This document shows, in pieces, positions 49,046 through 60,666 of a stretch of 64,000 bases of DNA. The translations under genes were made by a program, and so were the position numbers. This DNA comes from Jaapia argillacea MUCL 33604 (Eukaryota; Basidiomycota; Agaricomycetes; Jaapiales; Jaapiaceae), in assembly GCA_000697665.1 (NCBI GenBank), contig KL197711.1:306545-370544 (forward strand). The letters run 5' to 3'. Position 1 is the first letter of the stretch. Each line of letters opens with the position of its first letter. Under the pieces are notes generated by a model. The model was not told the origin of the DNA and did not search any database. It saw only the letters and a list, made by a program, of their open reading frames with translations.

Positions 49046-50250
49046 ATGGCACATTATAGTCATCCTACTATCCCTTTGCTTCTCTCTGTGTCTTCTGGTA
49101 ACGCAACTGTGTTGCAGGATATCCTACGTCAGTCTCCATGTTGGCTTTCGTGAATCTCGCCCCTCACCGTCTGTCTACGCAGATTACTCGCCGAACAAAC
49201 CCGTAGCCGGCGTTGCAGGAATCGTTTTCCTATTGATCAGTGCAGCTCTCTTCACTCGCGTCTTCAAAGCTCGAGATTGGTGGGGGCTCTGCCTCCCCAT
49301 TGGAGCGACAGGTACTTCCTCCTTCCCTTTCTCAACCTCCCCGCGATTTACAAGCGTTCTCAGCACTGGGGATCGGATTCTTCATCCGAATCCTCCTAGT
49401 TTCAAACCCGAATTCAATCGGCATATATATAGCAATGCAGATCCTGATAGTTTGTTCTCCAGCCGCTTTCTTAGCCTTCAACTATATCGTTTATGGGAGA
49501 TTCATCCTGAACTGTGTCGGGCGCCAGTATTCCCTTATTCGCCCTGAGATTGTTGCGAAACTATTCGTTATCAGCGACATTACCACCTTCCTCATTCAGG
49601 TTCGTCTTGTTCGTCAGGTCTTTGAGAATCTTTATTCATTTGGCGCTTTGCGATTAGTCGGGCGGCGGGAGTTTGGAGACTAGCAAGAACCCTAGTGTTC
49701 AGCAGACTGCACGTGACATCTTCCTAGCAGGACTGATTGCACAAGCAGCCTCATACCTTATCTTCACGGCTCTTCTCTTCCACGCTCACTGGAAGATCAT
49801 CGGGAGCGGGGAGTATTCGAAGCATGAGATTTGGTGGACTACCGTCTACTCGGTTTATTTCTCGTCTGTCTTTATCTTGGTTGGTTCCATGCACTCTATC
49901 ACATTTATAACACACTGATAATGATTTTTGGGATAGATCCGTTGCATTTACCGCGTCATCGAGCTTGCCCAGGGCCGCGGAGGATATCTTCTCACTCACG
50001 AAAGTCAGACATCTCTATCCTTGCTGGATCTAGTTCCCAACTGAGCTGATTCCATATAGTCTATTTCTACATGCTCGACACCGTACCCCTCATCATCGCC
50101 ATCTCCGTCTACGTCCTATGGTGGCCTGGAAATTACATCAAACTCAAGACTCCCCGACCAGAATTCTCAATGACCGCGTTGACACCTGAGCTACAACACC
50201 AGGCTGGAGGTACGGAGGCATATTCTGAGTCTCGTTACAATTTGGCGTGA
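49046..50250 (+). CDS. RTA1-family membrane protein, copy 2
   Basis: Six exons joined by 50-60-nt introns give about 325 residues. It starts MAHYSHPTIPLLLSVSSGNA; then NKPVAGVAGIVFLLISAALF (helix 1), RDWWGLCLPIGATALGIGFF, ILLVSNPNSIGIYIAMQILI, FNYIVYGRFILNCVGRQYSL, RPEIVAKLFVISDITTFLIQ (with the conserved D and Q of the family), AGLIAQAASYLIFTALLFHA, EIWWTTVYSVYFSSVFIL and DTVPLIIAISVYVLWWPGNY. Seven helices are expected, with a short polar tail. RTA1/RTM1 proteins confer resistance to toxic lipids and sterol drugs in yeast by an unclear transport role. All joins hold frame. It is most similar to copy 3, including upstream DNA. Confidence 0.88.
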
Positions 50251-51268
50251 GAGTGTATGGAGGTTCACTGTGGTCGTGCCGGAACATTACATTGGTCTCG
50301 TCTCCTACTAGTTTCGTCATACAATCATTATCTGAGACTGAATTACAGTAAAGGGCGGCAATCTAATCCAGTTCCTTTCGTTCCAGCCTACATACTTCAA
50401 CGATCATATGCTACTCGTCGTCGCAACTTGTACCACTGTCATTCCTTGCCGCGTGCTATTAATATTGAACTGGACTGTGTAGCGGAAGAAAAGTCGTCAC
50501 TTTGAGCACTTGATCGTTTCGTTGGCTGTGCTCGGTTTTACTCCAGAGGAACTACTGCTCAAGCAACGTCTGGCCCTGGGTTCTGGAGGGCGTTGACTAC
50601 TAGTGCTTCTACTAAATCTGATAGTACTTCTACACTGCCGATACCAACACCAGGACTTTAGACATTGTAGAGCTTATATTGGGTGACATTGACAGGGAGC
50701 AAGATTAGGCTGAGGATACCTGCCAATGGCAGAGGAGAACTGCAGAACGCTGAGATCGTTGGTCAGTGTTACGATCCCCCCCTGGCTGCGCAACATGAAA
50801 TTCAAGGATGGTTCCCGGTTCCGTTTTCAATTACGCTTCGTGCGGCCCGTGGGCTGATGGCGTCCTCGGCCCTCAGATTACTCGTCAAAATCTCCAGACC
50901 TTCAATTATCCAACCTCGATCCTCCTCCAATGTTACACTGCGAGGTTAAGGACTTCCCAGAGGCTCTGGGGGTCCTCGCAGTCAGCCTCCTGGGTGAGGA
51001 ATTCGTCCACCTCACCCTCCTCAACGGGATTTGCTTACGTAATGACGTTTGCTTACTTGAATGTGCTTACCAGGGCTTCACCTGGAACCCTCACGCTGCA
51101 GATGGATAACTGCGACGACTCTCAAATGATCCTGAGAGGTGATCGCCAGTTACGGCGTCAATTCACCCTGGATACACGACTATATAACTTGGCTACTGTC
51201 GAAATGTTGGACAATCCCCACCTCCCCTGTCTTCCATCATACCAGACACTCAACTAATCCGCCAACTC
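50251..51268. other. Intergenic region between RTA1 copies 2 and 3
   Basis: About 1.02 kb without a supported gene. The part from about 50785 onward resembles 48530-49045 upstream of copy 2, including blocks around the CTGCGCAACATGA and GCTTACGTAAT words. It marks the border of a tandem duplication unit of about 2.2 kb. Confidence 0.6.
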
Positions 51269-52563
51269 ATGGACGGTTACAACCATGCTTTGGTTGCTTC
51301 TGCCCTTTCAGGCGCGGTCCGAACGAGTAAGCTCGAAAAGTTGTTCATGTCTTCCACTGCAACAAACGAATTCACACTTTGTAGATAGCTCGTCACCCTT
51401 TGGTGACACAACTATGCTGCAAGATATCCTGCGTACGTCTCCATGATGCGCCACTGTTTTTCAACACTGATCTCTCTGTGTGCAGATTACTCGCCAAACA
51501 AACCAGTCGCCGCCGTCGCCGGAATAATATACCTAGTAATCAGTGCAGCCCTCTTCGTCCGTCTGTTCAAGACAAGAGATTGGTGGGGGCTTTGTCTCCC
51601 CATCGGAGCGATGGGTAATCGCACATCTATCTACTATAATCTTTGGCATGATTTTGACACAGTCGTCCCGCCCTAGCCTCCGGGATTGGATTTTTTGTTA
51701 GAATCCTCTTGGTATCGAACCCGAATTCGATTGGAATCTATATAGGAATGCAGATCCTGATAGTCTGCTCTCCAGCTGCATTTTTGGCTTTCAACTATAT
51801 TGTTTACGGGCGATTCATCCTCAATTGTGTTGGGCGGCAATATTCCCTGATCCGCCCAGAGATTGTTGCGAAACTGTTCGTGATCAGCGACATTACGACC
51901 TTTCTCGTTCAGGTCTGTCTTTTTCTGAAGGTCTTGGTGAGTCTTTACTGATTTGGCACTTTGCGATTCCAGTCCGGTGGAGGTAGTTTGGAGACGAGCA
52001 AGAATACGAATGTGCAGAAGACTGGAAGTAACATCTTCCTGGCAGGACTCATTGCACAAGCAGCGTCTTACGTCTTATTCATGGTTCTGCTATTCCACGC
52101 TCATCGCAAGATCGTTGGTAGTGGAGAGTATTCGAAGAATGAGATTTGGTGGACTGCCGTCTATTCGGTTTACTTCTCGTCCGTCTTCATTGTGGTTGGT
52201 TCCATACTATATCACAGTTATACCTCGCTGATGATGATTGTGGGACAGATTCGTTGCATATACCGCGTAATAGAGCTTGCCCAGGGCCGCGGAGGATATC
52301 TCCTCACTCACGAAAGTCAGACATCTCCTTCGACTCTCTCCGAGTGTAGCTGATCATATTCCCCAGTTTATTTCTATCTGCTCGACTCCGTACCTCTCAT
52401 CATCGCCATCTCCGTTTACGTCCCATGGTGGCCAGGGAATTATATCAAACCCAAAACCTCCCGACCAGAGTACTCAATGACCTCGTTGACACCTGAGCCA
52501 CAACACCTTGGGGGTGAGGCGTATTCGGAGTCTCGCTCCACTTTGCAATTGAAGACGGTATGA
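51269..52563 (+). CDS. RTA1-family membrane protein, copy 3
   Basis: Seven exons give roughly 340 residues. MDGYNHALVASALSGAVRT is encoded by exon 1, then NSSSPFGDTTMLQDIL and HYSPNKPVAAVAGIIYLVIS. The membrane core repeats that of copy 2 almost unchanged: FVRILLVSNPNSIGIYIGMQ, CSPAAFLAFNYIVYGRFILN, KLFVISDITTFLVQ, AGLIAQAASYVLFMVLLFHA, EIWWTAVYSVYFSSVFIV, DSVPLIIAISVYVPWWPGNY. The tail ends STLQLKTV. The second ATG (MLWLLLPFQ frame) was rejected because it does not stay in frame after the first intron. A plasma-membrane lipid or drug-tolerance role is inferred from the family. Confidence 0.88.
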
Positions 52564-53000
52564 GACGGTCTCTCGGAACTCGCTGCGGTTGTGCCCGAGC
52601 AAATAGACAACCTCGACTATGAGGTCAAGTAAACTTAGACGGACGGAGATTACTTCAAGGAGATCTAATCAGATACAGCAGATGCGTTTCATTAGTCAAA
52701 CCACTTCGGACTTCGATTAGCTTTCTCCATCACAAGGATGGTATATAAAGTTATTTTGCGTCTCACTCAAACTCCTACACTGCTCACTGAGTGTTGCTCA
52801 CCTGGATTGCGGGACCATTTACCCAGTTGGCAGTCGTCGCTAGACTCCTTACGGCGTCTCTCATACGCAGAATTCATAGACGAGCAATGTTCTGTATATG
52901 GAGTCGTCCGAGTCGCGACATCGTGAAGGAATCCATAGAGTCACGAGCTTCGAGCTCCTCTCCACTTTTCTCGCTCGGCTTTCCTTCATATATATTCAGA
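52564..53000. other. Intergenic region upstream of CoA-transferase
   Basis: About 0.44 kb, promoter region of the next gene. An in-frame upstream ATG near 52887 could extend the CoA-transferase by an Arg/Ser-rich leader (FCIWSRPSRDIVKESIESR), which might act as a mitochondrial signal; this is not certain. Confidence 0.4.
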
Positions 53001-54836
53001 ATGATGAGCACCTCTTCACTACCCGACAACTTCGAATCACCGGCACAGCGACTTTGGACATCGCTGAGCTTACCACGGGAGCCTCTTGATCGCTTGCACT
53101 TGTCTTCCACTCCTGATCCTGCTATAGACTCGAGTTTCAAACTGGGTACTGCTGCTCAGGCAAGCGTTTCTCCAACATCCCTAGTACATGTTGACTTGGG
53201 CTGAGTCTCGCGAAAGACGACGATCGGCTTATCAGGACTGTCTGCCACTCATTTTCACGAGCTGAGGACAGGAGTTGTGCAGGATGTCAGCGTTGATGCT
53301 AGACACGCCGCACTTGAATTTAGTCAGTTGGCCTGCACTTTGACATGGCTTATGTTTGATTTGTGGAACAGAAAGCGAAGCCTGGTATACTATCGATGGC
53401 GAACTTCCTGGGTCAGGATCACTTTGGGACGAGATCGCGGGGTTGTATCTGACCAAGGATGGGTATGTCAGAACACACACAAATTTCCCTCAGTACGCCC
53501 ATCAATTTCTCTCCTCGTGAGTATCGATTCACCTAGCAGTTCAGTCATCGGCAAGGCATCTTAGAGATCTTGAATTGCAAACCGACAAGAGAGGCGGTCG
53601 CGGCAGCCCTTCTAACATGGGACGCAGTTGAATTTGAGACTGTTGCTGCGTCTCGACACATGTGCGCGTCTGCCTTGAGATCATTCGAACAGTGGGACCA
53701 GCATGAACAAGGGAAGTCATTGCGGGATACACCTCCGGTGTGCATATCCAAAGTTGGGGACGCCCGCAAGAGGGAAGTAAAGGCGGATGCTGCTTACCCT
53801 TTGGACGGGATCCGTGTCCTGGATCTAACGAGAGTACTTGCTGGTCCCGTCTGCGGGCGCACCTTAGCAGGTCTGTTCCTCCATTTCGTGATATTCACCA
53901 ATCATTCCTACTGATCTCCTCGTAGCCTATGGTGCGGATGTGCTTTGGATCACCTCGCCCAACCTTCCATCGTTACCTCTGCTCGACGCTGAGACCTCTC
54001 GAGGAAAGAGAACGACTCAACTTGACCTTGAGTTGCCGGCCGATATTCGGACCTTGGAATCACTCGTCGAAGATGCCGATGTTTTCCTTCAAGCTTACCG
54101 ACCTGGTGGACTCTCTGAAAAGGGCTTCGGGGTGAAGGATGTGGTCAATATGAGACCCGGTATCGTCTATGCTAGTTTGACCGCCTATGGTTGGGAGGGT
54201 CCATGGAAGGATCGTCGAGGGGTGACAACCGACAACCCTTCTGTATCTAACGCTCGCTCACAATTTACTCACAGTTCGACTCGTTGGTTCAGACAGCGAC
54301 AGGAGTCAACGCCACTGAAGGGGAAGCTTTCGCGAAGCACAGTGGTGGTACCACTCCATCTCCTAGGGCTCTTCCAATGCAAGCGTTAGACCATGCCGCC
54401 GGATACCTATTGGCTTTCGGTATCAACGCCGCACTGTGCAAGACCGTAACGGTGCGTTTCTGCCCGTTTCTATGGATTCTATGTGACATTGATATAAAGA
54501 TATTGGTTCGAGCAGGAAGGTGGCTCATGGGGGGTCAGGGTCTCACTCGCTGCTGTTGGGCAGTGGATTCGATCTCTGGGTCTTCTCGACCCGGAAATAG
54601 CATTCGGCCAAGGGAACCCCTTCCCGCCTCGCACCATACCCCCTGATGCAGAAATCTCCACCCATTCTATTGAGATCGACCAGATTCCTCGAACAGATGA
54701 CGATGGAGTTGCGCAGAATTCGAGGAGTAAGATGACAGTCATCAGGCACGCAGGCATCTTGTCCAAAACACCTGTGAGAGAAGGAGAGGCCCCTGTGGTG
54801 TTAAACGCTCACTCCCCGACCTGGGCGAATGACTAG
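53001..54836 (+). CDS. CoA-transferase family III (CaiB/BaiF) protein
   Basis: Seven exons give about 500 residues. The N-terminal part is FESPAQRLWTSLSLP and FKLGTAAQ, spliced to TTIGLSGLSATHFHELRTG and VVQDVSVDARHAALEF. The second half starts with the class signature YPLDGIRVLDLTRVLAGPVC, then AYGADVLWITSPNLP, DADVFLQAYRPGGLSEKGFG, RPGIVYASLTAYGWEGPW and QALDHAAGYLLAFGINAA, where the Asp is at the position of the catalytic Asp of the family. It would move CoA between carboxylic acids or act like alpha-methylacyl-CoA racemase; the substrate is unknown. The first intron appears to have a GC donor (53160). ETF-beta follows 206 bases downstream on the same strand. The start at 53001 is the usual family start; an upstream in-frame ATG exists. 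Confidence 0.88.
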
Positions 54837-55042
54837 TATTTTTTACCCTGTAATCTGTCGATAAGTTAGTTGAGAGAATCTGCACTGGTACCCCACATCC
54901 GTGTCGCCTCCGACACTCCGAAGCAACGGAAGTAGCCGAGGCAGGCCCCTCCGGTGTTCCCTGTTAGCCTAACCGGGTTTCCGCTATTCCTGTCCACCAG
55001 CTTCGTCCTTCCTTTCGTTTGGTTTTGCACCTGTCGTCAACT

Positions 55043-56173
55043 ATGAGGCCCTCTGCTGTACGGTTATTGAACGTCTTGGTTCCTATCAAACGGTGATTGG
55101 AATACAGTCGTTTCGGAACAAGTGTTCGGTGGTCTAACGCTACCCCACAGAACCATTGACTACGCCGTCAAGATTCGAGTTAACCCTCAGCAGACGGGAG
55201 TGGATACTAATGTCAAACACTCTATGGTGAGATATTTAGAGAATGATAATCGTTGTTGGTACTAATCTCGCCCTCCTAGAATCCCTTCGACGAGATCGGT
55301 TCGTCTCCTGCCTTCCGAAGTTTTGTATGACATTCTGAATCCTCATCTTTAGCCGTGGAGGAGGCCGTCCGACTAAGGGAAAAGCTAAAAGACGCTGTCA
55401 AGTCAATCAAAGTCATCACCATCGGTCCTCCCAAAGCTTCCGAGACACTCCGAACGGCTCTTGCTATGGGTGCCGACGCTGGCATTCACGTCGAAGTCCC
55501 CGAGGCTTCACCCTCACCAGAACCTCTCGGTGTCGCAAAAGCACTCCAAGCTGTGATCAAGCGTGAAAAGGAGGGAGTCGATCTCGTCATTTTGGGCAAG
55601 CAGGCAATTGATGACGATGCGGGCCAGACGGGACAGATGTTGGCTGGATTGATGGGATGGAGTCAGGCTACATTCGCGAGTAAGATTGTTGTGGACACAG
55701 AGAAGAAGGAAGCTAGCGTGACCAGGGAGATTGATGGTGGCTTGGAGGAGATTCGATGTCGGTTACCACTTGTCTTGACCACAGATTTACGGTGAGTCGT
55801 CAGGAACTTTGTCCCTTTGCACCATCCTTAACGGCATCTTATCTAGGTTGAACGGTTCGTACTCTTGTCCACCGTTGTGACTAGGAGTTAAACTTTTGTC
55901 ATTCTTAGAACCCCGTTACGCATCACTGCCAAACATCATGAAAGCGAAGAAAAAGCCCATTGAGAAACTGTCCGCTTCCGACCTCGGAGTTGACCTCACA
56001 CCAATTCTGGAAACGTTAAAGGTTACCGAACCTCCCAAACGCACTGGTGGTCAGAAGGTACGTCTACACAGATAAATTAGATATATATCTGCTCACTTTA
56101 ACACCTCTAGGTTGAGAGTGTTGATGAGTTGGTTCAAAAGCTCAAGGATGCTGGCATCACTGCAGTGGCATGA
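55043..56173 (+). CDS. ETFB: Electron transfer flavoprotein beta subunit
   Basis: Seven exons give about 260 residues, the family length. The start is [17 protein letters not shown], followed after splicing by [90 protein letters not shown] (the AMP/FAD-proximal motif), LLKVTEPP-type segment [12 protein letters not shown] and a C-terminal [11 protein letters not shown]. With ETF-alpha it carries electrons from acyl-CoA dehydrogenases to ETF:ubiquinone oxidoreductase in the mitochondrial matrix. One exon is only 8 nt (55847-55854), coding the LN of [16 protein letters not shown]; skipping it breaks the frame. No obvious presequence is present, as usual for this subunit. Confidence 0.95.
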
Positions 56174-56512
56174 TCCTTATACCTACGGAGCGGAGGCTCC
56201 CACTTGTACTCCAATTTATCCCATGGGAGGAATGTGGATTCGACGACTGTGCGACACCAAATGAGTCCATTTATTCAGTCTACTACAAGCTAGCAAGTAC
56301 AAGATGCACAGGTGCCCAACAGTGCGATACTAAATTCAGACTATGATTCTGATAGAGGTGAACATGCTACAATTGCTACGGAAGAAATGCACCTGTGGGA
56401 AATGAGGGGATACTAATGGAGTGAGCTCAAGATTCAAAGGTCGGCAGTAGTGGTTGGGGAAAGAGAACTTGACAGCAAAAGTGGTATTTTGAAAATTCAG
56501 CCTAGGATATGA
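56174..56512. other. Convergent intergenic region, ETF-beta / RING gene
   Basis: About 0.34 kb between two convergent 3' ends; no gene seen. It should hold both 3' untranslated regions. Confidence 0.5.
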
Positions 56513-59500
56513 TTACGTTGCAGTCGGTGAAGGAGTAGGGGGTGGAGAATCTCCGTCCGTGGGAACGCCCTGTCGTGGTATCATGAATATGAGAAGGTAA
56601 ATAGGAAAAGAAGCGGAGAGCCTACCTTAGATCGGCAAGCAGGGCAGTTGTTGCGACCAGTCTCAAGCCACTTGTCAACACAAGTCTTATGGAATGCATG
56701 CTTGCAAGACATCAGACGAAGATCATCCTCATGATCATAGTCATCCAAGCAAATCAGGCACTAAAAACGACAGTTAGGACTAAGTAAAATATTAGCAAGG
56801 GGGAATCCCTTACCCGGTCAGTGCAATTGGATGCAACTCTGCCATCCTTTTCATACTGCTCAAGGTCGGAAGGTTTGATAATCTGTAACCCCGACTTCTC
56901 GATCTCTTCCTTAGTGACCGTCGGTGGCTTAACTTGACCAAGTAACTCTGCGAGTTCGCTAATAAAGAAGGGATTCAGTGCTAGCCACTTGGAAACGTAG
57001 AATAGAACTTACAGCAGGGCCTCAAACGAGTCAAGATTGTCAGATCCAGTGACCATATGGTGGTTGGGTGGGTAGTATCCTTCAATACATGTTAGCATCC
57101 TCATAGTCACTTCGATGAAACTTAGCGGGGACTGACCTCCAATAACATAGATCAAGAAGGTCCTTGAACCAGGTCCTGGAGTCGGTAAAGTGCCGTTCGA
57201 TGCAGCTCGTCGTCCTGGTCGGAGGCCTCTCAGTGCATTGACTGCACGCGACTGCCATGTCCGCCCACGAGGCGTACCATTAGTGTCATTATTATACGGT
57301 GGAGGCTGTAAACCATCCATGTCGTCGAGTGATGGAGTAGTCCCGAAGTCACCAGTAGGACTTGCGGGGTCATGAGGAGAAGGACCGTCAGTGTGACCAT
57401 GTTGTTGTTCGTCATGGCCATGATCAGTATTGACGGACTGAAGACCGACAACGATGACGGGGACGATAACGTTCATATTCGGGTCGGTTGGGGATGTTGG
57501 TGAGGAGGGAGTCGACGATGTCTCTGACGGCGTCGCTGATTCTGAAGGACTGCCAGGCTCAGTAGGAGACAAACCTGAGTTTGATGTTTCTGTCACAGGG
57601 GAACCAACAGGTGTGGAACTCGTGGATGTGGGCGTGGTTGGTGAATGTGGTGCAGGCATGGGAGGGAAACGATACAACCTCCACCAATTGATTCCACCTC
57701 CAGGCCGCCTCGCGGAATGCCCATCCACGTTGGGTGGTAAACGACGAGGCTCAGGAGATATTGGAGATACGGGTGTGGGAGGATCGGCGAGCGAGTCATC
57801 TGATGAAGTTTGGATAACGACCTCGGGAACTGGGTGCTCCTCGGCTGTGTGCATATCATCATCGTTTTCTTCCACTTCGTCTTCGGAATCTGATAAGTCT
57901 GCAAGCGCAGGAGGTTGATCCCCGTCTTCGTCTTCCTCGTCCATCGGATCTGTCTGGAGAGCCACCTCAGAAGTGGTGCGTGTGGCGACGGAGGCATCAG
58001 TGTGTGTCGCTTCAACGAAGGGCGCCGCAGCCTCTGTAGTTTGCCCAGCGTCATCAGACGCTTGAGGGACCTCATCCACTTCAGGTTCGGGCGCTTGCCG
58101 GTCTTCCTCAGCCGCAGTCCTGGGCTCCTCCTCTTCACTGAGCGCAATCCTCAGATCCGCTTGCAAGTCAACCAAAAACCGCTCAAAGCTATGCTCAGGG
58201 GGGAGCTGCGGTTCAGAACTGGTATTCCCACTTTCCTCGCCACCATCGGCACTCCCCCGACGTCCATCTGTCGAAGGCCTCGAGGAGGGTTCATTGCCAG
58301 TACCATCGTCGGCGACATTAGTCGTTGGGTTGTTACCATCCCGTGTTCCATTCAATCCCAAACCCATACTCAACGCTCGCGCCATGTCCCTCAACATTCT
58401 CTCTCGCGGGTCCATAGGTCGAGATGGATCGTCAGGGACATTTGAAGGGGCACCAGCACCGAGACCAGGAAGGAGACCGCCGCGAGGGTTTGGAGGATTA
58501 TTCAGTCCGAATCTTTCTCGGAGGTTTGCCCAAGGGCTTCGCATCCCGTGACCTCGGTCATTTCTGCCACCACCGAGTCCAAGGCCTGACGTCGGAGTTG
58601 GCGACAACGGTCTATCGGAAGGTGCGGGAGACTGTGTATTGTTAGAAAGAGTAGCACCAGTGGGTAGAGCCAATCCCGAATTAAATAAGGGTTCTGAGGA
58701 TCCCGTTACGAGGGACGCCGCTGTGGCAGCAGCAGCAACACTGTGATTGCAACGTATGTGAGGATAAGCACATGCAAGATAGCGGTTAACATACCTGAGC
58801 AGGGTACCTAGCACTTCAATACTTCCAGGGGATAATGGTGCATGGCGAACGGCAACCTCGCGACCATTCGTCGTAGGTTCACCTTCTGAAGGAGGAGTAG
58901 TGTCTGTCGCTGTATGATCTTCAGACAGAGATGAGGATGTGGATGCTGTGGACGTTGAGGTTGCAGTTGACTCTTCGCTAGATTCAGCTGGAGCCAAGCC
59001 GCGGCTATCGGCATTGGGTTCCGAGGAATGTCTTCGTGATGATGACAGCATAGATGGAGGCCTTAACAGACCCGACAATCTGTTCCTCGAGGTCGCTGCC
59101 GACCTAGGAGTCGAACTTGAACGCCTATCAGACGATGCATCTAGACTTAAACGGGTAGGACGAGCGGGTGAGGTTCCTAATCGGCCCCGGGACGCGTCAG
59201 TATTAGGAGGAGCCAGAGTGGAACTGGGTGGTGGAGGTCGTGGAACTTCGGAAGTGTGCACGACACCTTGTACGACGACTAGAGTGCCTGCTGGTGGGAA
59301 ATGTCTTTGGGGTGTTGGAGTTACGGGGGTTTCGGGTAGCGTGGGAGGAGGGTCGGGCAATGATGGAGTCAAGTCCAGAGGTGGTGGGGTCGGTTCAGTC
59401 GGTTCCGAGAGTGGAGGAGGATCAGAAGAGCTTTCAGGTATCAGAGAGTCGTCGTGATTAGTCTGTGAGCTCTCTTCGGAAAGACGGTCAAGCCTTGAAT

Positions 59501-60071
59501 TATCCAAAGCGGAGGTGGAGGAGCTGGCGACAGGAAGCTGCGCGGCTGGAGTGGCCGATACTTGGTCAGCGTCAGCACTAGGTTCCTCTAGCACGCTATC
59601 TGCCTCGCTAGCCTTTCCTTTTCCCTTGACCGAAGCCAACCTCGTCATAGAAGGAGGTCGGAGGCTTTCGGTCTCCTCAACCGCACTATCTCTGCGCACC
59701 TCGCCATCCTCGACCAAATCTGCAGGCCTAGACCTTCTTTTCCAGCGCTTCTTGGAGAGAGTAGATGCCAAACTGCCACCATGACTGTTGGCAGATACGA
59801 AGCTGGATGCTTCAGAGTCTGTCCTTGGCCTGACAAAATTTAACAAACTTCTTCGCTTAGTCGAGCGGGTGCGTTTGGGGGTAGTTGAAGATTCAGCAGG
59901 TGTGATGCCATTATCAGGGTTGGGTTCTGTGCTGTCTGTTGTCGGGCGCTCTGCGTGATCGAGGGCGATACGATCATCTGCGACGGGTGAGACTGGCGGT
60001 GACGACGCCGCCCCATCACGGTGACTTTCCTGTGGAGTCGCTGGGACATTTCGAGAGTTGGATTGTCCCAT
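56513..60071 (-). CDS. RING-H2 protein with N-myristoylation-type start
   Basis: Six exons give about 1,090 residues. The start MGQSNSRN has Gly2 and Ser6, the pattern for N-myristoylation. The next ~900 residues are Ser/Thr/Pro-rich and acidic (SPTPTSGLGLGGG, EEEEPRTAAEEDR), almost certainly disordered. A conserved segment FLIYVIGGYYPPNHHMVTG leads into VKPPTVTKEEIEKSGLQIIK and the C-terminal RING-H2: CLICLDDYDHEDDLRLM, SCKHAFHKTCVDKWL, NNCPACRSK. The zinc ligands are complete (C3H2C3). It probably acts as a membrane-tethered E3 ubiquitin ligase; the substrate is unknown. The first internal intron (58741-58794) is 54 nt and stop-free, so retention would add 18 residues in frame. The gene converges on ETF-beta. 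Confidence 0.88.
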
Positions 60072-60666
60072 AATTGGGATTAGGTTCGGTCAACCAGCGA
60101 AGACTCTTGGTGAGACGATGGAAGTCTGGAGGAAGATTAGTGTGAAACTAGAGTATTTCAGATGAAGGAGCGCCGGTAAATGAAGAAATTGGGAAGCTGT
60201 ACAACACAGAGGACTAGAAGAGAGGCCAAGGTAGCTGCGTCGTCAGATAGGCGCAGGTCGAGAGAGGCTGTTGACTCTGGGCAGCGCCGAGGGTTGTCAC
60301 TCGGCCCCACTGCGCCTGTTTAGTCAGCACTGGTCAACACTTCTTAGCCAAACTTGGAATATGTGCTTCACAGAGCAAGTGGAGGAAGGGGGGATTACAG
60401 GAATTAGGTAGCAGCTTTGCGCCGATAATTCATTTCATTTGAAGTCTGAGGCTATCGTACTGCCAGCGATACGCAAGGCTACCCAACTGCTCGATGCAGA
60501 TAACAAAAAAGAACAACAGGACGGAACTCTGGAGCCGCATCTCAACGAGGAGTCTTATTGTCCCGATCGCGAACGGGGTCACCAACCAAACGCCAACACA
60601 ACGGCCACTGTGACTCGGCCCTCCGACGGTGCTGTAAACCACAGCTTTTTTGTCCTGAAATCCGCC
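60072..60666. other. Intergenic region between RING gene and FIST gene
   Basis: About 0.6 kb; both neighbours are on the minus strand, so it should hold the RING promoter and FIST 3' end. A plus-strand frame (60439-60960) is antisense to the FIST last exon and starts without ATG, so it is not annotated. Confidence 0.5.

Noticed and set aside
51283-51325. Alternative start (MLWLLLPFQ) for RTA1 copy 3
   Set aside because: It is not in frame with the next exon after the intron, while ATG 51269 is.
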